DNA of 64,000 bases, taken from Sacculina carcini (lineage: Eukaryota > Arthropoda > Thecostraca > Sacculinidae). The position numbers and the translations under genes are program-made. Of this stretch, positions 29,439 to 40,786 are shown piece by piece. The notes below the pieces were generated by a model. The model saw only the letters and a program-made list of their open reading frames with translations. It made no database searches and was not told the origin of the DNA. Location of the stretch: assembly GCA_916048095.2 (NCBI GenBank), contig OU696579.1:4518235-4582234 (forward strand). Reading direction: 5' to 3'. The first letter of the stretch is position 1; the number at the start of each line of letters is the position of its first letter.

Positions 29439-31300
29439 TGAGCCTGCGGCGCAGCGCACCAGCGCCGACGGGCGAAATTCACAAACCGGTGCCTCTCTTC
29501 TTTGTACAAGACAGCATAAATAGACGACGCTTCTTAGTGGACACCGGTGCCCAGGTGAGTGTTCTGCCTGTGTCAAGCTTGCCAGAACCTCCGCCGCAAC
29601 AGTCTTCCAAGCTGTTAGCGGCAAACGGTTCGCTCGTAAATGTCTATGGCACTCATGAGCTTACATTGACACTCACTCATGGCCCTCCGTTGCGCTGGAA
29701 ATTTGTAGTCGCTGACACGACACTTCACATAATCGGCGCTGATTTGCTTACACATTACCGTCTCATTGTCGATGTGCATCGCATGATGTTAAGCGATATT
29801 TCGGGACGTGTCCGCGCCCGAGGTACTGTGAATACCCTGACATCTCCTCGGCTACAGTGCCTTGTAGAAATTTCACCGGCGTTTCAGTCGTTACTCGCCG
29901 AATTTCCAGGTGTGGTGCGTCCGCCCGATCAGCCATTTCCGCTGCGTCATTTGGTAACGCACCATATCCAAACACACGGTCCGCCGAAATTCGCTAGACC
30001 ACGCCGCTTGCCTCCCGACCGACTGAATGTGGCAAAGCAATCATTTTCCGATATGCAAAGGCTCGGAATCATGAGGCCATCGAGCAGCAGCTGGGCTGCA
30101 CCACTGCATATGGTGCGCAAGAAACAGCCTGGTGAGTGGCGTCCGTGTGGGGACTACCGCGCCCTGAACGCGTGTACCGTACCGGACAAATATCCGATCC
30201 CGCACATTCAAGACTTCGTGACGAATCTGGCGGGTTGTCGTGTATTCACCACCTTGGATCTTGTGAGGGCGTACAATCAGATCCCAGTAGAGCCAAACGA
30301 CGTCCACAAAACTGCAATTACTACACCGTTCGGGCTCTTCGAGGCTACGCGAATGCCGTTTGGTCTCCGCAACGCGGCCCAAACAATGCAACGCTTCGTT
30401 GATCAAATACTGGCAGGGCTCAACAATGTGTACGCGTACATAGATGATATTATCATCGCCAGTTCCACCATGGCAGAACATGAGGTTCACGTACGCGCAG
30501 TCTTACGCCGCCTACAAAAATATGGAGTTATCATCAACCCAAGTAAGTGCGTGTATGGGCAAGCCGAAGTATCGTTCCTGGGTCATCGTCTCGCCGCCAA
30601 TGGTATCTCCCCGTTGCCAGACAAAATAGACGCGATCATGTTATTTCCCACGCCAGAAACACAAGCTCAGCTTCGTCGATTTCTCGGAATGACAGCGTTC
30701 TACAACCGCTTCTTGCCCGCTGCAGCAGAGCAGCTGCAGCCGCTGCACAAACTACTGGTGCCAGCCGGTAAGCGTTCTCGCCGACCCGTAAATTGGACTG
30801 GCGATGCACAAGACGCTTTCCAAAACATCAAAGAGAAACTGGTTGCTGCCGTCATGCTGACGCACCCAGTTCGCGACGCTCCAATCAGCCTACAGGTGGA
30901 TGCGTCCGACAAAGCTATCGGAGCAGTCCTGCAGCAATATGCACACGACGACTGGAAGCCACTGGCATTCTTTTCAAAAGCGTTGCGTCCAACCGAGTGC
31001 CGCTACAGCACGTTTGGTCGTGAGCTCTTGGCAATCTACTTGGCCATCCGAAGATTCAGGCACGCAGTGGAGGGCCGACCATTGATTATTTTCACAGACC
31101 ATCGCCCACTCGTCACCGCTGTGAACTCTCATTCGGACAGCTATTCTCCACGAGAAATTCGTCATCTGGAGTTCATAACCCAGTTCACGACGGATATCAG
31201 ACACGTGGCGGGTTCCGACAACGTTGTAGCTGATGCTTTATCGCGCACAATCAGCGTTCTGTGTCATCCAAAACCACCACTTCACGATTTTGATGCTTAG
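29351..31300 (+). CDS. pol: Element C Pol: protease, RT, RNase H
   Basis: The frame enters by -1 shift near 29429. Protease has [15 protein letters not shown] spans about 29960-30560 with [50 protein letters not shown] and catalytic YIDDII. RNase H has [36 protein letters not shown] and VADALSRT. It ends with TAG at 31298-31300 where relatives continue into integrase, so the polyprotein is cut before integrase. Confidence 0.88.
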   Translation: MSLPPQIWLISLQMRASVYLDCYSQLGKLMSLRRSAPAPTGEIHKPVPLFFVQDSINRRRFLVDTGAQVSVLPVSSLPEPPPQQSSKLLAANGSLVNVYGTHELTLTLTHGPPLRWKFVVADTTLHIIGADLLTHYRLIVDVHRMMLSDISGRVRARGTVNTLTSPRLQCLVEISPAFQSLLAEFPGVVRPPDQPFPLRHLVTHHIQTHGPPKFARPRRLPPDRLNVAKQSFSDMQRLGIMRPSSSSWAAPLHMVRKKQPGEWRPCGDYRALNACTVPDKYPIPHIQDFVTNLAGCRVFTTLDLVRAYNQIPVEPNDVHKTAITTPFGLFEATRMPFGLRNAAQTMQRFVDQILAGLNNVYAYIDDIIIASSTMAEHEVHVRAVLRRLQKYGVIINPSKCVYGQAEVSFLGHRLAANGISPLPDKIDAIMLFPTPETQAQLRRFLGMTAFYNRFLPAAAEQLQPLHKLLVPAGKRSRRPVNWTGDAQDAFQNIKEKLVAAVMLTHPVRDAPISLQVDASDKAIGAVLQQYAHDDWKPLAFFSKALRPTECRYSTFGRELLAIYLAIRRFRHAVEGRPLIIFTDHRPLVTAVNSHSDSYSPREIRHLEFITQFTTDIRHVAGSDNVVADALSRTISVLCHPKPPLHDFDA

Positions 31301-31326
31301 CAGCCGCACAGCAAGCCGATATCGCC

Positions 31327-32802
31327 TTGCAGCGGTTAGAAGACACAGAACATTCGCTACGGCTACGCAGAATCAAACTCGCAAGCGGTGCACTCTTGCT
31401 ATGTGATGAATCGACAGGCCGCCCTCGTCCAATCATACCGACAAGCTTCCGCAGACATTACTTTTCTCTGTGGCACAATATGTCGCATCCGGGTGTTCAC
31501 GCCACACAAAAACTGATCACATCTCGCTGTGTTTGGCCAAATATGAAGCGTTAAATTCAACAGTGGACACGCTCATGCGTATCATGTCAACGCGCCAAGG
31601 TCCACAGACACACACGAGCTCCAATCGGCACCTTTGACGTGCCCAGCGACCGATTCCGACATGTGCACGTCAACTTGGCTGGTCCGCTGCCTGCATCCAA
31701 CGGAATGACGTACGTACTCACATGCATCTGTCGCTTCACAAGGTGGGCAGAAGTGATACCCATTGCTGACATGCGAGCCGAAACAGTATGTCGTGCATTT
31801 TTGCTTGGCTGGTTAGCGCGATTTGGTGTCCCTGAAATTGTGACAACAGACAGAGGTACGCAATGCACCGGCACTCGCTGGCAGCAACTGTGTGAAGTCA
31901 TGGGCTTCAAACACAAAACTACATGCAGCTACCATCCGGCAAGCAATGGCCTTGTTGAGCGTCTGCATCGCCAACTTAAGGCATCACTGCGAGCGCACAA
32001 GTCAGTCAATTGGACGGACACTCTGCCAATTGTTCTTCTTGGTTTACGAACGGCCGTCAAAGCAGACCTGCAAGTGTCATCCGCCGAACTGGTATACGGC
32101 ACGCCGCTACGCATTCCATGCGAAATGATTGTGCCTCGTACAGGACGCGCCCAACAGCCGCAAACATCGCTCGCGTATGCAGACACATTGAGGCGATCCA
32201 TGGCCCATATCAGACCAACGCCACCGCGTCACAAGTCTGCCAGATCCCACGTGTCATCCGCCCTTGTATCGTGCAGCCACGTATTTGTCCGCCATGAAGC
32301 GCGTCATACTCCGCTTGATTGCCCCTACGACGGTCCTTTTCGTGTTGTCAACCGGACGGATAAGACAATTACAATTCAGCGCCGTTCGAAAACAGACACA
32401 GTCTCCATCGATCGAGTCATCCCGGCCGTTGTTGAAAACGTCGAACCATGCACGTCACACACCAGTGATCCGAAATCAGCAACTAAACTGTTTCTGTCAC
32501 AGCCATGCACGGGACCAGATCCTTTGCTGAAGATGCGCGGGACACAACCGGCCAGTAGTGCAACGACAACACGGCCACAAATCATCAGATCATCACAAGT
32601 GTCACCACAATCTAAACGACCACAGGATCAACAACAAACACAACCTTCACAACAACGAAACAGGCAAACACATAAACGACAGTTATCACCACCAACTGAA
32701 TCCACACAACCACCATCCATTTTGCAGACTCGTGTAGGACGAATTGTGCGAACTCCCAAACGGTATCGAGTCTCCTTCCTAGTCAACTCTGACGGGGGGT
32801 AG
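31327..32802 (+). pseudogene. pol: Element C integrase, separated by frameshift and stop
   Basis: This frame is shifted from the RT frame and holds a zinc-region start (NMSHPGVHATQKL), then an in-frame TAA at about 31552, then C-x-x-C, the core (VHVNLAGPLP, CRFTRWAEV, TTDRGTQ, SNGLVERLHRQ) and the C-terminal module (CSHVFVRHEARHTPLDCPYDGPFRV). The first core residue is Asn in HVNLAG where relatives have Asp, so catalysis would fail. The protein ends TRVGRIVRTPKRYRV, then a polypurine tract and the LTR. Confidence 0.85.
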
Positions 32803-33559
32803 TGTAGCGACCCAGTCCATAACAGTTGCGTCGTACTAATACCGCTAGATGGCGCCATGTGTACATATTCACTGTTTGTATGCGCAATTTTCGACCTTAT
32901 AGACTGTGACTGTGCGATACCGTAGCATAAGTACGTCTGATAGCACGATATACAGCAAATGTTTTTCATGATTATATATTAATTATACAATTGATTGCCA
33001 CACGTTGTACTAATTTACATTGCTATATATGTACGCTTCAAATCCTGGTCGCTGCGCTACGTGTAATATGTATATGTGTGTAAACTTGTGCATTTACTAT
33101 GTGAACATTATGCCCTGCATTAGACCGTTTCAAGTTAAGCACCATTATGGGGTAAATTTCGATGCCTTGCTTCGTCAAGTCAGTCGAACTTTGTGAAGCG
33201 AATACAGTGATACGTGTTACAGTGAAAGTGTTGTGCTATCCCTCTCCTTTCGTTGGGTAATAGGTGGCAGTTTACGCTGGTAGCTCCGGTATTACCAGTA
33301 TTGCATTCCACGGACCCGTCTCTTCCTTCTTCCTTGCCTCTCTCCCCTTGGCTCAGGCCTCTCACCCACTGGAGGTGAGAGTGCTGGCTCCGGGTGCAGT
33401 ACGATCCCGGAGCACACCGGTACTGATTGAGCCCAGGCCTAAACAGGCTAGCAGACGCGTGGGTTGCCCTGCTTCAAGAAGGGAAATTGCCGGGTCGCGT
33501 GTCGGTGAACACAGGCCACATTTGGCCCAATAGAATTGGACCCAAATCCAAATTCTACA
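32803..33559 (+). repeat. 3' LTR of element C
   Basis: 757 bp, TGTAGCGACCCAG to AATTCTACA, directly after gacggggggtag. It is the reference for the interrupted 5' copy (24874-26585) and the inverted solo copy (25180-25936); these differ by scattered substitutions. Confidence 0.92.
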
Positions 33560-33563
33560 TGTG

Positions 33564-33895
33564 CATTAGTAAATGGCCTACCCGAGCACCTGGCGACCAG
33601 TATTCGTGCAAGCACAGTGTCAGAGTCTCTGTCGTTGAGTGATATTACGCGCAGAACTCGCATGGTGTTACAAACAACAAAAAGCCAATTAAACTGTCTA
33701 GCCGCCAATGCCGGGTCGCTTTCACCTCGAAAATGCTATATTTGCAATCAGACTGGTCATTTGAGTAGAGAGTGCCCCAAAAGGAAATATCGGATACGAT
33801 GTTATAATTGTTCCAAATTGGGTCACATGGCGAAGGACTGTCAGGGAAACGAGGAAGGAGAGGGCTCGTCAGAGCCAGCACCCTCTCCTCAGTGA
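33564..33895 (+). CDS. gag: Element A Gag, C-terminal part with two zinc knuckles
   Basis: Continues A Gag after element C. It encodes VNGLPEHLATSIRA and two CCHC knuckles (CYICNQTGHLSRECP and CYNCSKLGHMAKDC), then stops at 33893-33895. GGGAAAC at 33844-33850 lies in phase for -1 slippage into pol. Confidence 0.88.
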
Positions 33896-34743
33896 GCAAT
33901 GAGGCGCTTCCTTCAGTCACTGTGTTTATTGATCAACGTGAGTCTCGTGTGCTTGTTGATACCGGTTGTTCTCGCTGTATTGTGTGGAGTGGAGTTTGTA
34001 AAACATGGACACCAGTAACAACTCATGTGAATACTTTGGGTGGCATGAACTTTGACTGTTCGGGTGTTGGTGAATGTTGTGTGAGTGTCGAGGAACAGTC
34101 AGTTGTGGTGAAAGCCCTTGTTGTGCAGCACAAGCCGATGGGATATGATGCGATTCTGGGAATGAACGCCATATCAGCGCTGGGGGGTGTTTGTGTAAGT
34201 GCTGGCGGTAGGGTGCGCTTTCAAGTGAGTGCCAAGGCCACATACTGTGCTGCGGCTGGTGATCTTATTGAGTCAAAAGCTGGGCATGAGGCACGGTTTG
34301 ATGCAGTTAAAAACATGTGGGCTTGCAAGTGGAAGTGGCTTGACGACCACGAGCCTCATCGTTTGACAAACGAAACTGCACAATATCATGTGAGACAACA
34401 CGCCAAGGAGGCATTTGACAGAGAGATCAATGAGTGGATCAGCAACAAATGGTTGACTCCCTATGATGAGAGTGTACATGGGCCTGCTCGCTGTTTAATT
34501 CCTCTGATGGCAGTGACCCAAAAGAACAAGAACAAAGTGAGACCGGTCCTTGATTTCCGAGAATTAAATAAACACATTGACACTCGTTCTGCAGATGCTG
34601 ACGTATGCAATGAGAAGCTGAGGGAATGGCGGATGAAGGGAGACAATGTGTTTATCATGGACCTCAAGAAAGCCTACCTGCAGATATCAGTGGACAGTTC
34701 GATGTGGCCTTTCCAGACGGTAAAGTTCAATGGTGTGTTATAC
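33808..34743 (+). CDS. pol: Element A Pol, protease and N-terminal RT (interrupted by element D)
   Basis: After the slippage point it encodes the protease (VLVDTGCSRCIVW), a linker, and RT through PLMAVTQKNKNKVRPVLDF and FIMDLKKAYLQI. Element D starts at 34744 after atac. RT resumes at 40787 in frame after the second atac. Sequence and order follow element J Pol closely. Confidence 0.88.
33844..33850 (+). promoter_or_regulatory. -1 ribosomal frameshift site GGGAAAC, element A
   Basis: In gag phase it reads CAG GGA AAC, in the pol phase GGG AAA CGA, matching X XXY YYZ. Same site and phase in J and I. Confidence 0.75.
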
Positions 34744-35704
34744 TGTAGCCACACACATCAATTCTGTTCCATGTATGTCAAATGTGTACACTGTTTTATT
34801 GTATTTGCATTTGCCAATTATATCACTGTCACTGTATTACCGCGAGTGTCATTACGTTTTAATTCCGTTATATAACAATTATGTGTGCACGGTGTTTGTA
34901 TATGCTTTTGATTGTTATTGCTGTTTTATTTATCGCAAAATGTTAGACGCGCATGCGCGTCAGACAAACACACACGCACACGCACACACACATACACATA
35001 CACATTCATCATGTTGCACACGGTAGCAGTGACGTCACGTGTAACACCACACCGTACGGTTACAACATGCGGTATATAAAGCGTGCACTTTCGGCAATAA
35101 AGGTCTCTTTCACGTCGTCGGCTCTGGTTTGACTGGTCTCCACGGTACCGCTCCCGCTCCCTGTAAAATTAGCGAGTTAATCTACGCAATATACATTTCG
35201 GTCTTTTTAAAGACCACATCGCCCTCACAGCGTTTTGCCAAGGATAGATTGTGCTCTGCCGCCTGTCTTGGACTGAATACCGTAGCCGGTTATTCCTCCG
35301 AGACAGACACCCATAGAGGTGGGCTTGAGCACATTTGATTCTGAGGCATCAGACGTTCGCTTTAAACCGTCGAGTCTGGCTAGTGTCACTTAGCGGTGCA
35401 CTCCCAGCTCGGACGTCTCTTAGAAAGACGGAAGGTTTTTATACCAAGCGTCGCGCTGTAGGGTAGTCGATTTCGGGTCGACAGACAGGGCACAGCCTGT
35501 CGTTCCAGTGCGCTGCAGTTGGCGTTAGTGAGTGACTGGGTCTCACACCCTCCGTCACTCGTACACTACGCCACTGGTTCACGGCACACCTGCTGCCACA
35601 GCCACTGGGACTGATCGCTAGCGGCATCATGCCCATCAGCGACAGGCTGGTCGATATTAGGCTACATTGGTGACCCCGACGTGATCAGCGACACTGGTGA
35701 CCCC

Positions 35705-36625
35705 GTGCAGAGCACGGCAGCGCATGGCGCTCAGCCTCATGGCTCCGAGCAAGCGGTACCCAGACCCAGCACCACATTCCGACTGCCAGTGTTCCTACCG
35801 GAGGATCCTGAAGTCTGGTTGGTACAAGTGGAGTGTGCGTTTGATGTGGCCTGCATCGAGAGCGACGAGACGCGCTTCAAACTTGTTGTGGCAAACCTGC
35901 CGCCACACATCGCCACGCAATTGAAGGACGTGCTACGTGGACCCAAATCGTTCGCTGCTTTGAGCACCGCCCTGCAGGAACGGCTCGCGCAGTCAAACGC
36001 CAGTCGACTGGATGCGTTACTGTCCAACCAACAACTGGGCGACCAGAAGCCCACCGCCCTACTGCGCTCTATGCGGCATGAGCTCCGTTCAGCTGGCGAT
36101 GTTCCTGCAGACACAGGCCTTCTCCGCACACTGTTTCTTCAGCGCTTACCACAGGGAGCACGTGCTGCTCTGGCATTACTGCCAGCTTCTAGCACACTGG
36201 ACGAGCTCGCCGGCGCCGCCGATCGATACCTGGAGGCCAGCGGTCTTTCATCTCGACCCACAGCAGCTCAGCACGTCACGGCCATCCAGCAGCACCCACC
36301 TGCTTTGGAGCAAGTGCTTTCTACACTCGTGGAAGCAGTGCAACGACTGGAGACGTCCAACAAGGAGCTACGCACAGCGCTGCATGACCGCCCGACGTCA
36401 CGTGATCGGCAGCAGTCCGTCGCGTACAACAATCGCCGACGATCACCGTCACCACGACCTACACGGCATCGTCAATCCTTCAGTAGAGGTGAGACGCACC
36501 ACAGTGCATCACGCTCACCACAACAGCCAGCACATTCACAGCGGCGGCGGATCTGCCATTACCACGCGCGCTTCGGTGCCGATGCTCGTAAATGCTCACC
36601 TCCGTGCTCATGGGCGTTAAACTGA
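35705..36625 (+). CDS. gag: Element D Gag with CHCC finger
   Basis: The frame is open from just after the primer sites but has no ATG in phase near its start. The edge is set after the second primer-site copy; a GTG at 35681 also opens the frame. It encodes [19 protein letters not shown], the [11 protein letters not shown] step, a coiled segment near residues 215-240, an Arg/Ser-rich linker and [18 protein letters not shown] (CX2HX9CX3C). GTTAAAC at 36616-36622 precedes the stop in slippage phase. Loss of the ATG may be tied to the rearranged leader (see findings). Confidence 0.82.
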   Translation: MQSTAAHGAQPHGSEQAVPRPSTTFRLPVFLPEDPEVWLVQVECAFDVACIESDETRFKLVVANLPPHIATQLKDVLRGPKSFAALSTALQERLAQSNASRLDALLSNQQLGDQKPTALLRSMRHELRSAGDVPADTGLLRTLFLQRLPQGARAALALLPASSTLDELAGAADRYLEASGLSSRPTAAQHVTAIQQHPPALEQVLSTLVEAVQRLETSNKELRTALHDRPTSRDRQQSVAYNNRRRSPSPRPTRHRQSFSRGETHHSASRSPQQPAHSQRRRICHYHARFGADARKCSPPCSWALN

Positions 36626-38517
36626 AGAGCCCCCAGCACGTGGCGCAGTGTTTGGGAGGCAATGCAAGGTTAGTGCCATTATTGTTCGTGAGTGATAGGG
36701 CAACACATGAAAAATATCTCATAGACACTGGTGCACAAGTGAGTGTCTTGCCATACAAAAGCAACAAACATTGCTTTTCACGCACCGCAAATCAGACACG
36801 ACTACGAGCCGCCAACGGGTCTGCCATTGAGATGTACGGCACCAGACACCGCACCGTTACCTTCGGCAACGGCGCAACGTGTCCGTGGACATTTCTGGTC
36901 GCTGACGTAAATATGCCTATTATCGGCGCGGATTTTCTGCGAGCACACAGATTGGTCGTGGACATCAACCAGCAACGGCTACTACGAGATGGCGTCGTCC
37001 TGAATACGGGCTCGATTCTACAGCTGACAGCACCCGGCATTCAGGTGATTGCAATGCCGCGCACCGCCTACCAACACGTCCTGGACGAGTTTACGGACCT
37101 GACAGCTCCTCTCACTGCACCGTCACAGGTGAAGCATTCAGTCACACACCACATCGTGACCACCGGCCAGCCAGTGTTCTTCAGGCCCAGACGTCTGCCA
37201 CAGGGTCGCGATGTCATTGCCAGACGCGAATTCGACAAGATGTTGAAACTCGGCATCATACGCCCATCGTCCAGCAACTGGGCATCACCACTGCATCTCG
37301 TGCCGAAGAAAACACCAGGTGAGTGGCGCCCATGCGGCGATTACCGTGGGTTGAACGCACGCACAGTGCCTGACAGGTACCCGCTGCCGTACCTCAGAGA
37401 TTTTTCAACGCACCTGCACGGCTGCACGTTATTTTCTACGCTGGATTTGGTACGCGCTTATAATCAGATTCCTGTCGAACCGGCGGACATTCCAAAAACA
37501 GCAATAACAACGCCGTTTGGGCTTTACGAAATGGTGCGTATGCCATTTGGCCTTCGCAACGCGGGACAAACTTTTCAACGGTTCATCGACGAGGTGTTGC
37601 GCGGAGTTCCTCATTGTTTTGCATACCTGGATGATATTTTACTGGCCAGCCCGTCCGAAACACATCATGAGAACCTCCTGCGAACCGTTTTCACTCGACT
37701 TCAACAGTACGGCATCGTCGTAAACAAGGACAAGTGCGTACTCGGTGCCAGACGCGTCAAGTTCCTGGGACACATGGTAGACTCTGGCGGTGTCCACCCA
37801 CTTCCTGAGAGAGTGGACGCCATACGTCACTACCCATTGCCATCCAGCCAGTCCAGACTACGACGCTTCTTGGGTATGGTAGCGTACTACCACAGATTCA
37901 TTCCGAACGCCGCCCATATGCTTCAGCCCCTCCATGCGCTCATCACACACCGCGCCAAACGCTCCAGAGCTGCCGTCGCCTGGACTGTGTCAACACAAGA
38001 TGCGTTCGAATCGATCAAACACACGTTGTCACAAGCAACCCAGCTCGCCCATCAACGGCCTGGTGCTCCGCTCAGCATCGTAGTGGACGCATCAGACACT
38101 GGCGTAGGAGCAGTGTTGCAGCAAGAAGTCAACCATCAGTGGCAACCGCTGTCATATTTCTCAAAGTCACTCGACAAAACGCAGCGCAAGTACAGCACCT
38201 TTGGACGTGAGCTTCTCGGTGTGTACCTGGCAGTGAAACACTTCCGACATATAATAGAAGGGCAGCATCCCTGTGTATTCACCGACCACAAGCCGCTCGT
38301 GAGTGCACTCGGTGCCGCATCCGATCGTCATTCTCCCCGTGAGCTGAGACATCTTGACTTCATCAGCCAATTCATCGGAGACATTCGGCATATTCCTGGC
38401 AAGGACAACGCAGCTGCTGACGCTCTATCGCGTACTGTGACTATGCTGACACACCAAGCGTACCCATTGACGATTTCACCGCACTCGCGCACGCTCAAGT
38501 GGAGGATCCGTCCATAG
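36592..38517 (+). CDS. pol: Element D Pol: protease, RT, RNase H
   Basis: It is entered by -1 slippage. Protease has [15 protein letters not shown] has [40 protein letters not shown] and catalytic YLDDIL, and RNase H has [34 protein letters not shown] and ADALSRTV. A 1-bp deletion near 38453 relative to fragment L throws the frame out just after RNase H, giving a short wrong tail to 38517. Integrase continues in the next frame from about 38470. Confidence 0.9.
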   Translation: MLTSVLMGVKLKSPQHVAQCLGGNARLVPLLFVSDRATHEKYLIDTGAQVSVLPYKSNKHCFSRTANQTRLRAANGSAIEMYGTRHRTVTFGNGATCPWTFLVADVNMPIIGADFLRAHRLVVDINQQRLLRDGVVLNTGSILQLTAPGIQVIAMPRTAYQHVLDEFTDLTAPLTAPSQVKHSVTHHIVTTGQPVFFRPRRLPQGRDVIARREFDKMLKLGIIRPSSSNWASPLHLVPKKTPGEWRPCGDYRGLNARTVPDRYPLPYLRDFSTHLHGCTLFSTLDLVRAYNQIPVEPADIPKTAITTPFGLYEMVRMPFGLRNAGQTFQRFIDEVLRGVPHCFAYLDDILLASPSETHHENLLRTVFTRLQQYGIVVNKDKCVLGARRVKFLGHMVDSGGVHPLPERVDAIRHYPLPSSQSRLRRFLGMVAYYHRFIPNAAHMLQPLHALITHRAKRSRAAVAWTVSTQDAFESIKHTLSQATQLAHQRPGAPLSIVVDASDTGVGAVLQQEVNHQWQPLSYFSKSLDKTQRKYSTFGRELLGVYLAVKHFRHIIEGQHPCVFTDHKPLVSALGAASDRHSPRELRHLDFISQFIGDIRHIPGKDNAAADALSRTVTMLTHQAYPLTISPHSRTLKWRIRP

Positions 38518-39881
38518 AGGAAATCCGTCGTTCACCTGGCTCACTGAAGCTCAAGGACGTCAAATTGACAGACGACACTACACTGCTGTGTGACAAATCG
38601 ACCGGATCTTCGCGTCCAGTATTACCGGTGGCATTGAGGCAACCTTACACGAAGTTTCTCCACGACATTTCTCACCCGGGTGTCGACGCCACTGTGAAGT
38701 TGGTGAGCAAGCGTTTCGCATGGCCCAATATGGATAGAGAAGTGAGGCACATTGCTAGAGCTTGCATCCAGTGCCAGAAAAACAAAGTGACTCGTCACAC
38801 CAAATCACCAATCGGAACATTTGACGCACCAAAAGAACGCTTCGACCACATCCATGTTGACCTCGTGGGTCCTCTACCCCCGTCTCGTGGTTGTTCTTAC
38901 ATCCTCACTTGTGTCGACCGTTTCACTCGATGGCCGGAAGCCATCCCCATTCCAGATTCACGCACCGAGACAGTCGTACGTGCGTTCATCAGCAGCTGGA
39001 TCGCGAGGTACGGCGTGCCAACCACCATCACAAGTGACCGCGGTGCTCAATTCGAGTCGGCGTTGTGGAGTGACATGCAGCGCATGCTTGGTTGTCAACG
39101 AAAGCGCACAACCAGCTTCCATCCGGCCTGCAACGGCATGGTGGAACGGCTGCACCGGCAGCTGAAAACGGGCCTGAGGGCTCACGATCTCACCTCCTGG
39201 ACAGACGCTCTGACTCTGGTTCTGCTAGGCATCCGAGCCACGCACAAACCGGACATCGGTGCCACAGCAGCGGAGCTCGTGTACGGCTCTACGGTGAGAT
39301 TACCCGGAGAGTTCTTTCACTCTTCAGCACCGGCTTCTGACCCGTCTTCGTACGTGAACAGACTGCGACGTCATATGGCGAAACTTAGGCCAACTCTGCC
39401 ACGTCCGGTTCAGCAGCGTTCATACGTTCCCAGTGCCCTGTCAACGTGCACTCACGTTTTCGTGCGCAAAGATGGTCATCGCTATCCCCTGGAGAGTCGG
39501 TACGACGGTCCCTTCTTGGTGAAGGCTAGGACTGGCAAGACCATTACCATCATGCGACGCAGCAAAGACGACGTCATCTCCATTGATCGCTGCAAACCGG
39601 CATTTGTCGAAATAGCTGAAGAACGTGCTGCTTCATCGCCGATCATAAACGACTCCACGTCAACAGAACCTGACACTACCGAGTTGTTTGTCAGAACCGA
39701 CGCGCCTGTTCACCGGACATCTGAGTGCACAGACAGCAGCACGCACAGAACTTCACAGCACACACACCCACCGGTGGTTACAAGTAAGTCGTGCATCAGA
39801 ACACGCAGTGGACGCATTGTACGTGCCCCACAGAGATATCGACATGTCGCCTTTGTACTCGACAGTCTAGGGAGGGGGTAG
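38499..39881 (+). CDS. pol: Element D integrase (out of phase with RT by 1 bp)
   Basis: The 460-codon frame has the zinc region ([14 protein letters not shown] ... CIQCQKNK), core ([38 protein letters not shown]), and the C-terminal module ([25 protein letters not shown]). It ends with the basic [14 protein letters not shown] tail and a polypurine tract gggagggggtag. The body is intact; only its link to RT is broken. Confidence 0.88.
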   Translation: MEDPSIEEIRRSPGSLKLKDVKLTDDTTLLCDKSTGSSRPVLPVALRQPYTKFLHDISHPGVDATVKLVSKRFAWPNMDREVRHIARACIQCQKNKVTRHTKSPIGTFDAPKERFDHIHVDLVGPLPPSRGCSYILTCVDRFTRWPEAIPIPDSRTETVVRAFISSWIARYGVPTTITSDRGAQFESALWSDMQRMLGCQRKRTTSFHPACNGMVERLHRQLKTGLRAHDLTSWTDALTLVLLGIRATHKPDIGATAAELVYGSTVRLPGEFFHSSAPASDPSSYVNRLRRHMAKLRPTLPRPVQQRSYVPSALSTCTHVFVRKDGHRYPLESRYDGPFLVKARTGKTITIMRRSKDDVISIDRCKPAFVEIAEERAASSPIINDSTSTEPDTTELFVRTDAPVHRTSECTDSSTHRTSQHTHPPVVTSKSCIRTRSGRIVRAPQRYRHVAFVLDSLGRG

Positions 39882-40782
39882 TGTAGCCACACACATCAAT
39901 TCTGTTCCATGTATGTCAAATGTCTACACTGTTTTATTGTATTTGCATTTGCCAATTATATCACTGTCACTGTATTACCGCGAGTGTCATTACGTTTTAA
40001 TTCCGTTATATAACAATTATGTGTGCACGGTGTTTGTATATGCTTTTGATTGTTATTGCTGTTTTATTTATCGCAAAATGTTAGACGCGCATGCGCGTCA
40101 GACAAACACACACGCAAACGCACACACACATACACATACACATTCATCATGTTGCACACGGTAGCAGTGACGTCACGTGTAACACCACACCGTACGGTTA
40201 CAACATGCGGTATATAAAGCGTGCACTTTCGGCAATAAAGGTCTCTTTCACGTCGTCGGCTCTGGTTTGACTGGTCTCCACGGTACCGCTCCCGCTCCCT
40301 GTAAAATTAGCGAGTTAATCTACGCAATATACATTTCGGTCTTTTTAAAGACCACATCGCCCTCACAGCGTTTTGCCAAGGATAGATTGTGCTCTGCCGC
40401 CTGTCTTGGACTGAATACCGTAGCCGGTTATTCCTCCGAGACAGACACCCATAGAGGTGGGCTTGAGCACATTTGATTCTGAGGCATCAGACGTTCGCTT
40501 TAAACCGTCGAGTCTGGCTAGTGTCACTTAGCGGTGCACTCCCAGCTCGGACGTCTCTTAGAAAGACGGAAGGTTTTTATACCGAGCGTCGCGCTGTAGG
40601 GAAGTCGATTTCGGGTCGACAGACAGGGCACAGCCTGTCGTTCCAGTGCGCTGCAGTTGGCGTTAGTGAGTGACTGGGTCTCACACCCTCCGTCACTCGT
40701 ACACTACGCCACTGGTTCACGGCACACCTGCTGCCACAGCCACTGGGACTGATCGCTATCGGCATCATGCCCATCAGCGACA
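39882..40782 (+). repeat. 3' LTR of element D
   Basis: 901 bp; same CRE/E-box, TATA and AATAAA cluster as in the L LTR. Ends ...ccatcagcgaca, followed at once by the target duplication atac and element A RT. Confidence 0.92.
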
Positions 40783-40786
40783 ATAC

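Larger units (their letters stand above)
24874..33559 (+). mobile_element. Element C: chimeric CsRn1-type element inside the gag of A
   Basis: The 5' LTR (24874-25179 plus 25941-26585) and 3' LTR (32803-33559, 757 bp; TGTAGCGACC ... AATTCTACA) are flanked by tgtg (24870-24873 and 33560-33563). The interior is odd: a C-type primer site and gag start (26587 on), an 11-bp end of another LTR with its own primer site (26694), a polypurine tract, a full different LTR (26789-27306), a third primer site, then gag, pol and a polypurine tract before the C-type 3' LTR. All primer sites match the 3' end of tRNA-Trp. Confidence 0.85.
34744..40782 (+). mobile_element. Element D: CsRn1-type LTR retrotransposon inside pol of A
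   Basis: LTRs at 34744-35666 and 39882-40782 (TGTAGCCACACAC) are flanked by atac (34740-34743 and 40783-40786). The 5' LTR is 22 bp longer at its end: the 3' LTR stops at ...atcagcgaca while the 5' LTR continues to ...aggctaca. Downstream are a tRNA-Trp primer site (35668-35686) and a second partial one (35695-35704). Coding order is gag, pol (-1 frame) and integrase. It is nearly identical to fragment L at 2330-5253. Confidence 0.92.
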
